64,000 nt of DNA from Bacillus sp. AFS037270 (GCF_002585305.1 NZ_NUNF01000078.1:5510-69509), one strand, 5' to 3'; counted from the stretch's first letter, positions 9,359 through 18,640 are shown. Translations and numbers: made by a program. The notes: generated from the sequence alone by a model not told the origin.

Positions 9359-9619
9359 ATCATTATAATTTATGAATATTGAAACATAATTTAAAGCAGC
9401 TTCAGTATCAATCTTTTAATGGTTAAAAAATTGCATTACTTTTTTAATCTGAATAGTTACATATTAACTTCTAAAAGTGTAATTGGATAGAAAAGTATAT
9501 GAAAGTAGGGCTAAAACAAAATTGTTTTACTGAAAATGAAAAGGTATATTTTTAATAGATACTAAAAGTAAGCGTTTTATATTAATAGTAACACTAGAGT
9601 CAATAAGGAGTGAAAATAC
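9359..9619. other. AT-rich intergenic promoter region
   Basis: This non-coding stretch between the operon terminator and the first deglycosidase pair is very AT-rich. Apart from the operator at 9567 and a small AAAACAAAATTGTTTTA inverted repeat near 9513, nothing is recognisable. Confidence 0.5.
9567..9580 (+). promoter_or_regulatory. TAAGCG-type operator, deglycosidase pair 1
   Basis: AGTAAGCGTTTTAT shares the GTAAGCG core with sites at 13907, 25823 and (minus strand) 40708. It is the weakest cre match of the set (mismatches at the first and the last two informative bases). It lies a few bases downstream of a GATACT -10-like hexamer at 9558-9563; no good -35 is visible. Confidence 0.45.
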
Positions 9620-10027
9620 ATGTTTGAACAGTACTTAGTCTGCGAAGATGGTTTTCGAAATGTTGTGGAAGACGGACAGGTAGCTGGCTTTGAAGTAAAA
9701 CTGCGGATTCCTTATTATCGGGGAGTTGCATTGTCATTGATTAATAGCATCGATTTAGAGGTAGATGATATCTCATTTTCACACGATGATATGGTTTTCT
9801 CTGTAGAAACCGGCAGCTTTCCATATCATGAATTATCAACCGTTATCAATAATCGCTGGGAATTCGGAGAAAAGGCAACATTGTTTATTAAGAAAACTGG
9901 TGGGTTGGAAGCGGGAACGCATAAAGTACATGCTGTCGTGAATTTACGTATTTCATATCTGCCATGGCCTAATATCGGTGATGATACCAAACAAATTACA
10001 CTTGAAGAAGATAGAATTTTAGCTTAG
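9620..10027 (+). CDS. C-glycoside deglycosidase beta-subunit-like protein 1 (DUF6379 type)
   Basis: This 135-residue beta-rich protein matches the small subunit of C-glycoside deglycosidases (DgpC/DfgB/CarC type), which completes the active site of the TIM-barrel alpha subunit. Family hallmarks are FEVKLRIPYYRGVALSLI near residue 26, the short acidic stretch VDDISFSHDDM, GGLEAGTHKV near 96, and a C-terminal YLPWP. The alpha partner follows after 19 bases. There is no signal peptide. The family is recognised from memory of the described enzymes; activity and substrate are inferred. Confidence 0.8.
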   Translation: MFEQYLVCEDGFRNVVEDGQVAGFEVKLRIPYYRGVALSLINSIDLEVDDISFSHDDMVFSVETGSFPYHELSTVINNRWEFGEKATLFIKKTGGLEAGTHKVHAVVNLRISYLPWPNIGDDTKQITLEEDRILA

Positions 10028-10046
10028 GGACGAGGAGGTTATTAAG

Positions 10047-11036
10047 ATGAGCAAACAAGCAAACATTAAGCGCGGTGTATCCTTATATAGTTACCAGGAA
10101 GAATACTATACAAGAAAGTTAAGTTTAGAACAATGTATTGCTGAGGCGGCTAAATCTGGTGCTAAAGGAATTGAATTGCTACCGGAACAAATGCTTAAAG
10201 GATTTCCTAAAGTAACAGATCAGTTTGTTGACCAGTGGTTTGGATGGATGGATCAATACGGGGTCGAACCGGCTGCTTATGACGCATTTTTAGATAATAA
10301 ATTATTTCCTAATCGATTACTCACTCTTGAAGAAAACGTGGATATGATGGTTCGGGATCTAGAGATTGCAAATAAACTGGGCTTTAAAGTGTTAAGAACA
10401 TTAGTATCGACTCCTCTGGAAGTGGTGAAAGAAAGTCTGCCATTTGCAGAACAGTATGGTGTGAAAATTGCTCTAGAAGTTCATGCGCCTTTTACCTTTG
10501 GTACACCATGGTTTGAGGAAAGAATGGAGTATATCATAAAGAGCGGAACTAAGTGGTTCGGAATTATGCCTGATTTAGGTATCTTTGTTAAACGGATGGC
10601 CCCTGTTATAGAGCAAAGATATATTCGTGATGGAGCTACCCCCGATATAGTAAGGTTTGTTAGTGACAATTATGCCAACGGTGTAGATAAACAAGAGACA
10701 TTTGAAGAAGTAAAAAGAATGAAGAATGCAAATGAAAAAGATGTGGAATATGCAGAATTAGCTAAACACTTTGTTTATACTGATCCAAAAATCCTTAAAG
10801 ATTACATTCCATATATTATGCATGTTCATGGGAAATTTTATGAAGTAACCGAAAACTACGAGGAACCTAGCATACCATATAAAGAGATTATTGATGTCTT
10901 AACCGAGGCTGGCTATGATGGGTATTTAGACAGTGAATATGAAGGAAACCGCCACATCCAAGACTTTATGGAAGTAGATAGTGTGGAGCAGGTTAGGCGT
11001 CATCAAGTGTTGTTAAGCAATCTAATAAATAAATAG
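10047..11036 (+). CDS. C-glycoside deglycosidase alpha-subunit-like TIM-barrel protein 1
   Basis: This 329-residue TIM barrel of the AP-endonuclease-2/xylose isomerase-like superfamily begins [14 protein letters not shown], the signature opening of all four alpha subunits here. The likely divalent-metal and catalytic motifs are ALEVHAP (Glu, His), MPDLGIF (Asp), MHVHGKFYE (two His) and DSEYEG (Glu). About 78 residues separate the Asp and HxH motifs, a helical insert seen in three of the four copies. In known enzymes the pair cleaves the C-C bond of a 3-oxo-C-glucoside by a beta-elimination-like reaction. The gene is preceded by its beta subunit and ends with a terminator-like hairpin, so the pair is its own transcription unit. 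Confidence 0.8.
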   Translation: MSKQANIKRGVSLYSYQEEYYTRKLSLEQCIAEAAKSGAKGIELLPEQMLKGFPKVTDQFVDQWFGWMDQYGVEPAAYDAFLDNKLFPNRLLTLEENVDMMVRDLEIANKLGFKVLRTLVSTPLEVVKESLPFAEQYGVKIALEVHAPFTFGTPWFEERMEYIIKSGTKWFGIMPDLGIFVKRMAPVIEQRYIRDGATPDIVRFVSDNYANGVDKQETFEEVKRMKNANEKDVEYAELAKHFVYTDPKILKDYIPYIMHVHGKFYEVTENYEEPSIPYKEIIDVLTEAGYDGYLDSEYEGNRHIQDFMEVDSVEQVRRHQVLLSNLINK

Positions 11037-11043
11037 AATATTG

Positions 11044-11079
11044 ATAGGAACCCTATTAAATAAAAAATAAGGTTCCTAT
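11044..11079 (+). terminator. Terminator-like hairpin after pair 1
   Basis: A perfect ATAGGAACC/GGTTCCTAT stem is present, but the following T tract is weak. Confidence 0.5.
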
Positions 11080-11220
11080 TCCTATTTACCCGAGATCAAA
11101 ATCAACTGATTTAAATTTAATAAATCAGAAAAAAGTGTCGAATTAGATTCTTTCTGTGCTATATTTAGAAAATATAAAGCCATTTAAAATATTGGTTTTG
11201 CTTTTTAAGAGGTGATTGAA

Positions 11221-13758
11221 ATGAGTGGTACGCATATTTTCCAAACTTCAATAGATTCAAAGTTGATAACGGTTTCCGTTATGAATAACAAAAGTAATCT
11301 AGAGCATGCCCATCGAGACATTGAATTGATCTATATGATAAAAGGCCAGCTTCAAGTGAAAATTAATCATAATTCTTATAACTTGAACAAATCGGATTTT
11401 ATCTTAGTGAATTCAAATGAATTTCACTCTTTTCAATCTGAAAAGGATAATTTATTTGTTGTTTTTCATTTTAATTATTTAGAATTAAGTTCGTTGCTGG
11501 GACAAAAAGGTCTCTTTTTCTCTTGTAATTCCATCGAACAGAGTAATTCTTCGAACTCGGATATGAGAATGGTCATCGAAGAACTATTATCGGTTTATTT
11601 GCAGCAGCGTAATGATTCAGAAGTTGAATCTTTAGAGAAAACATTTAAATTAATAACCATTTTAAAATTACATTACCTTAAGAGTACAAATCAGCAGGAA
11701 ATACAAAATCTCTTGTTTAATAAAGGACAAAATGATCGATTGTCTGAAATTATTGAATATATCCAAAGTAATTATCGCGAGCCCTTGTCATTAGAGGAAG
11801 TGGCAGGTCTTCATTATATTTCTGTTCCTTATTTGTCTAAATTTTTTAAGAAGCAAACAGGAAAAACTTTTTCCCAATATTTAAACGAAGTCCGACTTGC
11901 CCATGCAGTTAACGAATTGGTTAACTCTAGTAAACCTATTACACGGATTGCTTTAGATAATGGTTTTCCTAATTTAGCGGCATTTAACAGAGTTTTTAAT
12001 GAAAGCTATCAGTTAAAGCCAGTTGAATATCGAAAGCAAATGTCAGGTACAGTATACAAAGAAATAGATACTACTGAAGAAATAACTATCCAAGAAAGTA
12101 ATGATGCATTTACTGAGCTGCGACAATATTTTAAGAGTTCTGAAGATCGTAGCGTTCAAACATTCTCTCAATCTACAGGAGCAGTGGAAACAGAAACAGT
12201 TAAAATAGGGAACTTAGCTGCTTTTACAAAGTATTGGAATAAGCTGTTGAATGTTGGATATGCAAAAGATCTTTTAAACTCAGATATGCAAGAGCAAATC
12301 ACCCTCCTGCAAAATGAAATCGGCTTTACTTACGCTAGATTTTGGGGATTGTTTGGGGATGATATGCTAGTGGAAGACCGCTCTGAAGGAATGATCACTT
12401 ATAACTTTTCTAATACGAACAAATTATTGGATTTTCTCATAAAAGTTAAATTAAAGCCTTTTATTGAATTTGGGCCTAAACCTAAGATTATTCAAAAGGC
12501 AGTTGGAGAAACACTTGCCATCCAAACGATAAGCGAGAGGTCTCCAGAAGAATGGAAAAACCTAATAAGGGCTTTTTTACTTCAATGCATTGAACGTTAT
12601 GGAATTGAAGAAGTTGAGACTTGGTATTTTGAAATGTGGAAACCCCATACAGATGTATTTAATACAAAAGTACAAGATGAAAAAGAATTTTTCGATAAAA
12701 TTAAGAATAATCAAGCTCAGAGTCCGAGCCAATTTCATGAGTATTTTAAGATGTTTAGTGAATTTAAAAAGGATACCAAAGAACTTATTCCTTCAGCTAA
12801 GGTTGGCGGATGTGGGTTAAGTATTGATTTAGAAGGCGACAAACTTGAAATGTTACTTGAAGAGTGGAAAAAGGAGGAAATTCAGCCTGATTTTCTTTCC
12901 ATATCCCTTTATCCAATTGAAATAGATCGTCATAAATATCGGGTGCCAATTAAAAATTTACACTCGAGCAATCCTAATTATGTACTCAATAAGTTGAATG
13001 AAGTAAGGAAAACTTTGAAAAAGGCAGGATTCGATGGTTTAGAACTAAATGTGACTGAGTGGAATATCTCAATATCTAATCGTAACTTTCTTAATGATAG
13101 TTGTTTTAAAGCTTCTTACATGGTTAGGAATATCATTGAAAATCTGAATCAAAATCAAGTGAACATGATTGGTTATTGGTTGTTTTCAGATATTTTTAGT
13201 GATTTTAGAGATTCTAAAAACCTGCTGCACGGCGGTGCTGGATTGGTAACGAAAAGTGGAATAAAAAAACCGAGTTATCATGCGTTTGTCCTGTTAAAAC
13301 AATTAGGTGAGATTCTAGTAGCCAAGGGTGACCATTATATTGTTACGAAGAGGTCCGGCGATCGGTACCAAGTGATCTGTTTTAATTACAAACATTTTAA
13401 CTATTCCTATTATTTACATCCAGAAGGAAGTATGGGAATTCACGAACAATACGATATTTTTGAGAATAGCGAAACGCTTAATCTCTCTTTGGAAATACAG
13501 GGATTAGTCAATGGAAAGTATCGAATTAAGGAACTTAGATTAAACCGTGATCATGGAAGTGTATTAGATGAGTGGTTGAAATTTGGCGCTGTAGACGATA
13601 TGAAACCTGATGAGGTTGAATATTTAAAGCAAATTTGTGTCCCATATATGAAAGTGGAGCATCATGTTGTGGAGAATCAATCGATTGTTTTGAAAGGTGA
13701 ACTTCAACCTCACGAAGTAAGATTATTTGAATTTAATTTGTTGTATAGCGATCTATAA
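11221..13758 (+). CDS. AraC-type regulator fused to a degenerate GH39 domain
   Basis: This is an 845-residue fusion. Residues 1-100 form a cupin-like sensor (HAHRDIELIYMIKG). Residues 170-275 are a double helix-turn-helix AraC domain (SLEEVAGLHYISVPYLSKFF and ITRIALDNGFPNLAAFNRVF). Residues 330-845 resemble a GH39 beta-xylosidase. The GH39 nucleophile region is kept (LNVTEWN, Glu613), but the acid/base motif, normally WNEP, reads FEMWKP at 471-476 and has no Glu. The GH39 part therefore probably binds a xyloside or glycoside as a ligand rather than hydrolysing it. ATG 11221 has AAGAGGTG upstream. It stands alone between the first deglycosidase pair and the isomerase gene, and is a probable local activator. 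Confidence 0.82.
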   Translation: MSGTHIFQTSIDSKLITVSVMNNKSNLEHAHRDIELIYMIKGQLQVKINHNSYNLNKSDFILVNSNEFHSFQSEKDNLFVVFHFNYLELSSLLGQKGLFFSCNSIEQSNSSNSDMRMVIEELLSVYLQQRNDSEVESLEKTFKLITILKLHYLKSTNQQEIQNLLFNKGQNDRLSEIIEYIQSNYREPLSLEEVAGLHYISVPYLSKFFKKQTGKTFSQYLNEVRLAHAVNELVNSSKPITRIALDNGFPNLAAFNRVFNESYQLKPVEYRKQMSGTVYKEIDTTEEITIQESNDAFTELRQYFKSSEDRSVQTFSQSTGAVETETVKIGNLAAFTKYWNKLLNVGYAKDLLNSDMQEQITLLQNEIGFTYARFWGLFGDDMLVEDRSEGMITYNFSNTNKLLDFLIKVKLKPFIEFGPKPKIIQKAVGETLAIQTISERSPEEWKNLIRAFLLQCIERYGIEEVETWYFEMWKPHTDVFNTKVQDEKEFFDKIKNNQAQSPSQFHEYFKMFSEFKKDTKELIPSAKVGGCGLSIDLEGDKLEMLLEEWKKEEIQPDFLSISLYPIEIDRHKYRVPIKNLHSSNPNYVLNKLNEVRKTLKKAGFDGLELNVTEWNISISNRNFLNDSCFKASYMVRNIIENLNQNQVNMIGYWLFSDIFSDFRDSKNLLHGGAGLVTKSGIKKPSYHAFVLLKQLGEILVAKGDHYIVTKRSGDRYQVICFNYKHFNYSYYLHPEGSMGIHEQYDIFENSETLNLSLEIQGLVNGKYRIKELRLNRDHGSVLDEWLKFGAVDDMKPDEVEYLKQICVPYMKVEHHVVENQSIVLKGELQPHEVRLFEFNLLYSDL

Positions 13759-13773
13759 TTGTTATAAAAAAGA

Positions 13774-13820
13774 GGTTAAAAATCTAATATAGATTTTTAA
13801 CCATTTTTTATATTTTTTTT
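13774..13820 (+). terminator. Terminator after the AraC-GH39 gene
   Basis: A 13-bp GGTTAAAAATCTA/TAGATTTTTAACC stem is followed by T-rich sequence. Near-identical stems recur at 37634 and 40826. Confidence 0.8.
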
Positions 13821-13906
13821 AAAGAGAAATTAAAAAGAATGAAAATCCATAATTAATTGGTTAATAGGAAGAAAGCAGTAAACATTTTTATTGATTAAAA
13901 TAAAAA

Positions 13907-13920
13907 TGTAAGCGTTACTT
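13907..13920 (+). promoter_or_regulatory. TAAGCG-type operator, isomerase-oxidoreductase unit
   Basis: TGTAAGCGTTACTT contains the palindrome GTAAGCGTTAC. It lies 5 bases downstream of a TAAAAT -10-like hexamer (13896-13901), so a bound repressor would cover the transcription start. Confidence 0.55.
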
Positions 13921-13976
13921 AAAATCAAAAATTCATATAAATGAAATTTAAAAAATGAAGAAAGAGGGTTTTTGTT

Positions 13977-14765
13977 ATGATGCCGCTTGGAATAATAGCA
14001 ACACCAACAGAAGAAAGCTTTCAAAAGGCGAATCAAAAGGGATTAGATTTTATAGAAGTTTGTGTAAATGAAGGCCAAGATGTCGATGCGTTTTATCGGA
14101 ATCGTGAGAACCTAGTAAAATGGAAAAATCAATATGGGATTGCGATCGGTTCGTTAGGAAGATGGAAATCATTACGGATTGATGAGCAAGGAAGGGTCCT
14201 CGAGGAAGAATTGGAACGATGCTATAAACTAATTGACGTAGCAAGTGAATTGGGTTGTACCAATTTTGTTAGTGGTTGTAATTATGTTGAGGAAATATCT
14301 TACTTTGAAAACTGTTCAGCGGCAATCCAGTTTTTTTCACTCCTCATTGACTATGCCAAACCTAAAGGAGTTAACGTGTCTTCCTACAATTGTCGAAAGG
14401 TGAATTTTGTCAATAATCCGGAAGTATGGAAAATCGTTCATGGTCATTTAAAGGACTTAGGTATTAAATTTGATCCTTCACATAGCCGGTATTTTGGCGG
14501 GGATTACCTCCAAGAAACACTCGATTGGGGTGACCGTTTCAACCATGTTCATTTAAAAGGGTCGATGATTATTAATGGACAGAGAGTGGATGATCCGCCA
14601 GCTGGGTTGGACCAAACGGATTGGAAAACATTTATTTCATTGTTAAGAGTGAAAGGATATAAAGGTGGATTAAGTATTGAGCCGCACTCTCCGGTATGGA
14701 TTGGAGAACTAGGGGAAAAGGGAATCGATTTCACTATTAATTATATGAAGAAACTAGCATTCTAA
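13977..14765 (+). CDS. Sugar isomerase/epimerase-like TIM barrel (short)
   Basis: This 262-residue protein of the sugar phosphate isomerase/epimerase superfamily carries later metal-site motifs: IKFDPSHS (Asp, His), NHVHLKG (His) and LSIEPHSP (Glu). The usual first metal-ligand Glu (as in ALEN) is replaced in NVSSYNCRKVNF. The gene lies 18 bases before a Gfo/Idh/MocA oxidoreductase, a pairing repeated at 25877-27968. It may act on the 3-oxo-sugar made by its partner, by isomerisation, epimerisation or elimination. Two ATGs occur (13977, 13980); GAGGG lies upstream of both. Confidence 0.72.
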   Translation: MMPLGIIATPTEESFQKANQKGLDFIEVCVNEGQDVDAFYRNRENLVKWKNQYGIAIGSLGRWKSLRIDEQGRVLEEELERCYKLIDVASELGCTNFVSGCNYVEEISYFENCSAAIQFFSLLIDYAKPKGVNVSSYNCRKVNFVNNPEVWKIVHGHLKDLGIKFDPSHSRYFGGDYLQETLDWGDRFNHVHLKGSMIINGQRVDDPPAGLDQTDWKTFISLLRVKGYKGGLSIEPHSPVWIGELGEKGIDFTINYMKKLAF

Positions 14766-14783
14766 AAATGGAGGAGTTGTCAT

Positions 14784-15878
14784 ATGAACAACAAGAAATT
14801 ACGTTATGGTCTAATTGGGGCGGGTAGTAATGCTGAAAGAAAACATCTAAACAATTATATGACATTGCCAAATGTTGAATTAATCTCCATTTGTGATGTG
14901 AATATTGAAAATGCACAAAGGCTGGCAAAAAAATATAATATTTCAAAAGTCTATGGGAATTATGAGGAAATGCTAAACAATGAAGAGTTAGACTTAGTCA
15001 GTGTTTGTACTCCTAACTATCTTCATGCTGAGATTTCAACTTACGCTCTTTCAAAAGGGGTAAACGTTCATTGTGAAAAACCTCTTGCCGTTAATGCAAG
15101 AGAGGCACAAAAAATAGTCGATGCTAAGAATCAATCAGGGAAAAAAGTCATGGTTGGTCTAAATAATCGCTTTACGAATGAAGCCGCTTTTTTGAAGAAA
15201 TATATTGAGGCAGGTTACTTAGGAGATATCTATCAAGTAAAAGCAGGATGGATTAGACGCAGTGGCATTCCAGGAAGAGGAACATGGTTTACGAATAAGG
15301 ATTGTGCTGGCGGCGGCGTCATGATTGATTTAGGTGTTCATTATCTTGATTTAGCATTATTTCTCATCGGAATGCCACAACCATCCTATATTACTGGAGC
15401 TATTCACCAGAATTTCACTGAAACAACTACGCGTAATCGAAACGGTTATCAAGGGAATCCAAATGGTATTTTTAATGTTGAAGATACAGCGGTTGGTTTT
15501 ATCGGTCTACAAAACGGAGCGACAGTAAATTTTGAATTTAGTTGGGCCTCCAATATAGAAAAAGATAAAACGTTTATTGAAATACTAGGGACAAAAGGCG
15601 GCGTAAGCCTTAGTAATGGTGAATTAAAGATTCACTCTGAGTTATTGGATACCTGTGTTGATATTTCGCCAGTCCTTAATCCGAATATTAAATTAAAGAA
15701 TGAGTTTGAGCATTTTGTAAATAGTATTTTAACTGGAGAAGAATTAATCGCTCCAGCGGAGCATGGATTATACATGATGGATATTATTGATCAGTTTTAT
15801 AAAGCAGCTAGCCGAAGTGAACCTGTTTTTTTCGAAAAAGGCAAAAATAAAGTTCTATTACTTTCATCGTCATTTTAA
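14784..15878 (+). CDS. Gfo/Idh/MocA family NAD(P)-dependent sugar oxidoreductase 1
   Basis: The 364-residue protein has an N-terminal Rossmann fold (YGLIGAGSNAERKHL), the catalytic-Lys motif HCEKPLA, and the DLGVHYLDLALFLIG helix carrying the conserved Asp and His. These are intact, so the enzyme is expected to be active. In gut C-glycoside metabolism a member of this family (DgpA) supplies or recycles 3-oxo-glucosides, and other members oxidise glucosides at C3. Translational context is GGAGG before ATG 14784, 18 bases after the isomerase gene. A role in making the 3-oxo intermediate for the deglycosidases is inferred. Confidence 0.82.
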   Translation: MNNKKLRYGLIGAGSNAERKHLNNYMTLPNVELISICDVNIENAQRLAKKYNISKVYGNYEEMLNNEELDLVSVCTPNYLHAEISTYALSKGVNVHCEKPLAVNAREAQKIVDAKNQSGKKVMVGLNNRFTNEAAFLKKYIEAGYLGDIYQVKAGWIRRSGIPGRGTWFTNKDCAGGGVMIDLGVHYLDLALFLIGMPQPSYITGAIHQNFTETTTRNRNGYQGNPNGIFNVEDTAVGFIGLQNGATVNFEFSWASNIEKDKTFIEILGTKGGVSLSNGELKIHSELLDTCVDISPVLNPNIKLKNEFEHFVNSILTGEELIAPAEHGLYMMDIIDQFYKAASRSEPVFFEKGKNKVLLLSSSF

Positions 15879-15892
15879 AAATGGTGATTAAC

Positions 15893-15941
15893 AAGTACCT
15901 TATAGTGTAGAAAAATAAAAATCTACCTTAGGGTACTTTTT
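15893..15941 (+). terminator. Terminator between the oxidoreductase and GH3 genes
   Basis: AAGTACC pairs with GGTACTT at 15932-15938, a GTAG/CTAC pair forms the inner stem, and TTTTT follows. Confidence 0.65.
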
Positions 15942-15976
15942 AATTAAAAATAAAAAGTAAGGCGAGGAGCAGGGGA

Positions 15977-18217
15977 ATGGTAAAAATAAGGAATCAAGAA
16001 ACAATTATTAATAATGATTATGAGACAGATATAAATGAACTGATCGGTAAAATGACGCTAAAAGAAAAAGTTGGACAACTTACTCAATTTCTTCCTTCTA
16101 TATTTGGCGCATTTGGAATGACGAAAGACGAAATCATTGCCAAATTAGTAGAAGGTGAGATTTCATATGAGGAATTCCAGGCAATGGAGAGAAATTATCA
16201 TAAAGACGAAATTAGAGAAGGGCTCCTTGGTTCAATGGGAGGAGTTACAGGAGCAGAGCTTTCCAATGAATTACAAAAGATTGCCGTTGAGGAGTCAAGA
16301 TTAAGAATACCGCTACTTTTTGGCTTAGATGTAGTCCATGGCTACAGAACCATATTTCCAATTCCCCTCGCCGAAGCCTGCAGCTGGGATTTGGACTTAA
16401 TTGAGAAAACGGCGGAAATTGCAGCTAAAGAAGCCTCTGCCGCTGGAATACACTGGACTTATGCGCCGATGGTAGATATTACAAGAGACCCGCGGTGGGG
16501 ACGGATTGCAGAAGGTGCAGGGGAAGATACGTATCTGGGAAGTATGATTGCTGATGCTAGAGTGAGAGGATTTCAGGGGGAGAATCTATCTGAACCCGAA
16601 AGAATACTAGCCTGCGCCAAGCACTTTGCTGCTTACGGTGGAGCAGTTGGCGGTCGCGATTATAATACAGTCGATATGTCGATGCAAACACTTCATGAAG
16701 TATTCCTTCCTCCGTTTGAGGCAGCAGCAAAAGCAGGAGTGGGAACTTTTATGAGTGCATTTAATGATTTAAATGGCGTTCCTTGTACTGTAAATAAATA
16801 TTTATTAACAGATATTTTAAGAGAAAAGTACAAATTCAATGGGTTTGTGGTTAGTGATGCCAACTCGATTGCAGAAGTAGTTGTTCACGGAGATTCAGAA
16901 GACCGGAAAGAGGCTAGTAAAAAGGCATTACTTGCTGGCTTAGAAATGGATATGAGTCAAGGTACCTACAAAGAAGATTTACCTGAGCAAATTAACAACG
17001 GTACAATCTCAGTAGAGGTTTTGGATGAAGCAGTAAGAAGAGTTTTACGTGTTAAATTTCATTTGGGACTATTTGATAACCCATACAGAACAAATAAGGA
17101 CAATGAAGAGCAAGTAATATTAGCTCCGGAACATATTCAAGTTGCCAGAGAAATGGCGAGACGTTCGATTGTTTTACTTAAAAACGAGGATAATATTCTG
17201 CCATTAAAGAAAAATCTCAAGAAAATTGCCGTAATTGGTCCATTAGCAGATAATAAAAAGGAATTGCTGGGTACTTGGGCGATAACTGGAAATGAAGAAG
17301 ATGTTGTTACAGTTCTTTCAGGAATAACATCCGCGGTTGAAAAAGAAACAGAAATCGTCTACACCAAGGGATGTGAAGTAATTGGAGATGAGAATGTCGA
17401 CTTTAATTTGGCTGTTCAAATAGCAGGGGAATCCGATGTTATCATTGCTGTTGTTGGTGAAAATGCTGATATGAGTGGGGAAGCCTCCAGTCGATTGGAT
17501 CTAAACTTACCTGGAAAACAAGAGGATTTGTTAAAAGCCTTGCACCAAACCGGTAAACCGGTTATTGTGATTCTTATAAACGGAAGGCCATTATCCATAC
17601 CTTGGGCGGCTGAGAACGTATCTGCCATTGTTGAAGCATGGCAACTGGGCATCGAGAGCGGTAATGCGATAGCAGATATTTTGTTTGGGGATTACAATCC
17701 AAGCGGAAAATTAGTAGCTACTTTTCCATATTCAGTTGGACAAGTGCCGATTTACTATAATCATCCTCGAACAGGCAGACCTGCAAGTAAAGTGAAATTC
17801 ACCTCTAAATATATAGATGGTCCACATGAACCATTGTATCCTTTTGGTTTTGGTTTAAGCTACACTACTTTCAAGTATGATAGTCTTGTTATTGAGACAC
17901 CAGAGGTTACAAAGGAAAGTAAAGTGACCATTAGTGTAGAGGTAATCAATACAGGGATACGGACCGGTGAAGAAATTGTTCAGCTTTATGTAGCAGATGT
18001 GGTGGCAAGCAGGGTAAGACCAATTAAGGAATTAAAAGGCTTTAAAAAGATCCTGCTGCAACCTGGGGAACGTAAAACAGTGACTTTTGAATTAGGTGTA
18101 AATAACCTTGGATTTTACAATGAGACGATGGAATATATAGTTGAACCTGGTTTGTTTAAAGTATACGTGGGACCAAGTTCTCAAGATGGACTTGAAGGAG
18201 AATTCACCTTAGTATAA
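15977..18217 (+). CDS. GH3 beta-glycosidase (beta-glucosidase/xylosidase)
   Basis: This 746-residue three-part GH3 enzyme has a (beta/alpha)8 domain with FGLDVVHGYRTIFPIPLA, DPRWGRIAEGAGED and AKHFAAYG (215-221), and the nucleophile Asp294 in GFVVSDANS. A C-terminal alpha/beta sandwich and a fibronectin-III-like domain (VTISVEVINTG...) follow. There is no signal peptide, so it works on imported glycosides, removing terminal beta-linked glucose or xylose. The nucleophile is followed by Ala-Asn instead of the common Trp or Tyr. The gene follows a hairpin 35 bases upstream, so it may depend on readthrough or a promoter in the short gap. Confidence 0.9.
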   Translation: MVKIRNQETIINNDYETDINELIGKMTLKEKVGQLTQFLPSIFGAFGMTKDEIIAKLVEGEISYEEFQAMERNYHKDEIREGLLGSMGGVTGAELSNELQKIAVEESRLRIPLLFGLDVVHGYRTIFPIPLAEACSWDLDLIEKTAEIAAKEASAAGIHWTYAPMVDITRDPRWGRIAEGAGEDTYLGSMIADARVRGFQGENLSEPERILACAKHFAAYGGAVGGRDYNTVDMSMQTLHEVFLPPFEAAAKAGVGTFMSAFNDLNGVPCTVNKYLLTDILREKYKFNGFVVSDANSIAEVVVHGDSEDRKEASKKALLAGLEMDMSQGTYKEDLPEQINNGTISVEVLDEAVRRVLRVKFHLGLFDNPYRTNKDNEEQVILAPEHIQVAREMARRSIVLLKNEDNILPLKKNLKKIAVIGPLADNKKELLGTWAITGNEEDVVTVLSGITSAVEKETEIVYTKGCEVIGDENVDFNLAVQIAGESDVIIAVVGENADMSGEASSRLDLNLPGKQEDLLKALHQTGKPVIVILINGRPLSIPWAAENVSAIVEAWQLGIESGNAIADILFGDYNPSGKLVATFPYSVGQVPIYYNHPRTGRPASKVKFTSKYIDGPHEPLYPFGFGLSYTTFKYDSLVIETPEVTKESKVTISVEVINTGIRTGEEIVQLYVADVVASRVRPIKELKGFKKILLQPGERKTVTFELGVNNLGFYNETMEYIVEPGLFKVYVGPSSQDGLEGEFTLV

Positions 18218-18264
18218 TACAAATGAATATCGTTACATTAAATTATTAGAATTTATGTTATCGG

Positions 18265-18296
18265 CAGCCTATGACTTATGTTATAGGTTGTTTTTT
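18265..18296 (+). terminator. Terminator after the GH3 gene
   Basis: A CAGCCTAT/ATAGGTTG stem is followed by TTTTTT. Confidence 0.75.
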
Positions 18297-18640
18297 ATAA
18301 ACTCAAATAATATTTTTATTTCGTTAGGTCGTCTGACCTATCAAATTATTAATCTATCTTCTATTAATGGTGTGATAAAATAGTTGAAAATGTAGACCTA
18401 CTACATCTAATAAAAATTAATTTTCGAAATTTTTATTAAAATAGGTTAAGAATTATACCTAATTTTTTAATCATTTGCTACATCCCACAACATACTTACT
18501 ATAGAGGATAAAATATTGCAGTATCGTGTTTAATTATATGAATGCGTTTACACATAGGGTGCGTTACTATAATTATAACAGTAGCTACTGAAAAGATTCA
18601 CAGTTTGGACTTGAGGTATTTTAAACTAGGAGGATAAGAA
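18297..18640. other. Long promoter region of the GPH transporter gene
   Basis: This is 344 non-coding AT-rich bases. It holds a TAGGTC-GTCT-GACCTA palindrome at 18325-18340, further AGACCTA/TAGGTT half-sites at about 18390 and 18440, a cre site at 18539 and TATAAT at 18568. No RNA gene or small CDS is evident. Confidence 0.55.
18539..18573 (+). promoter_or_regulatory. cre site overlapping the -35 of the GPH transporter promoter
   Basis: TGAATGCGTTTACA at 18539-18552 matches the cre consensus at all but one informative position. TATAAT lies at 18568-18573, so the cre covers the -35 region. CcpA-dependent catabolite repression of sugar uptake is inferred. Confidence 0.6.
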
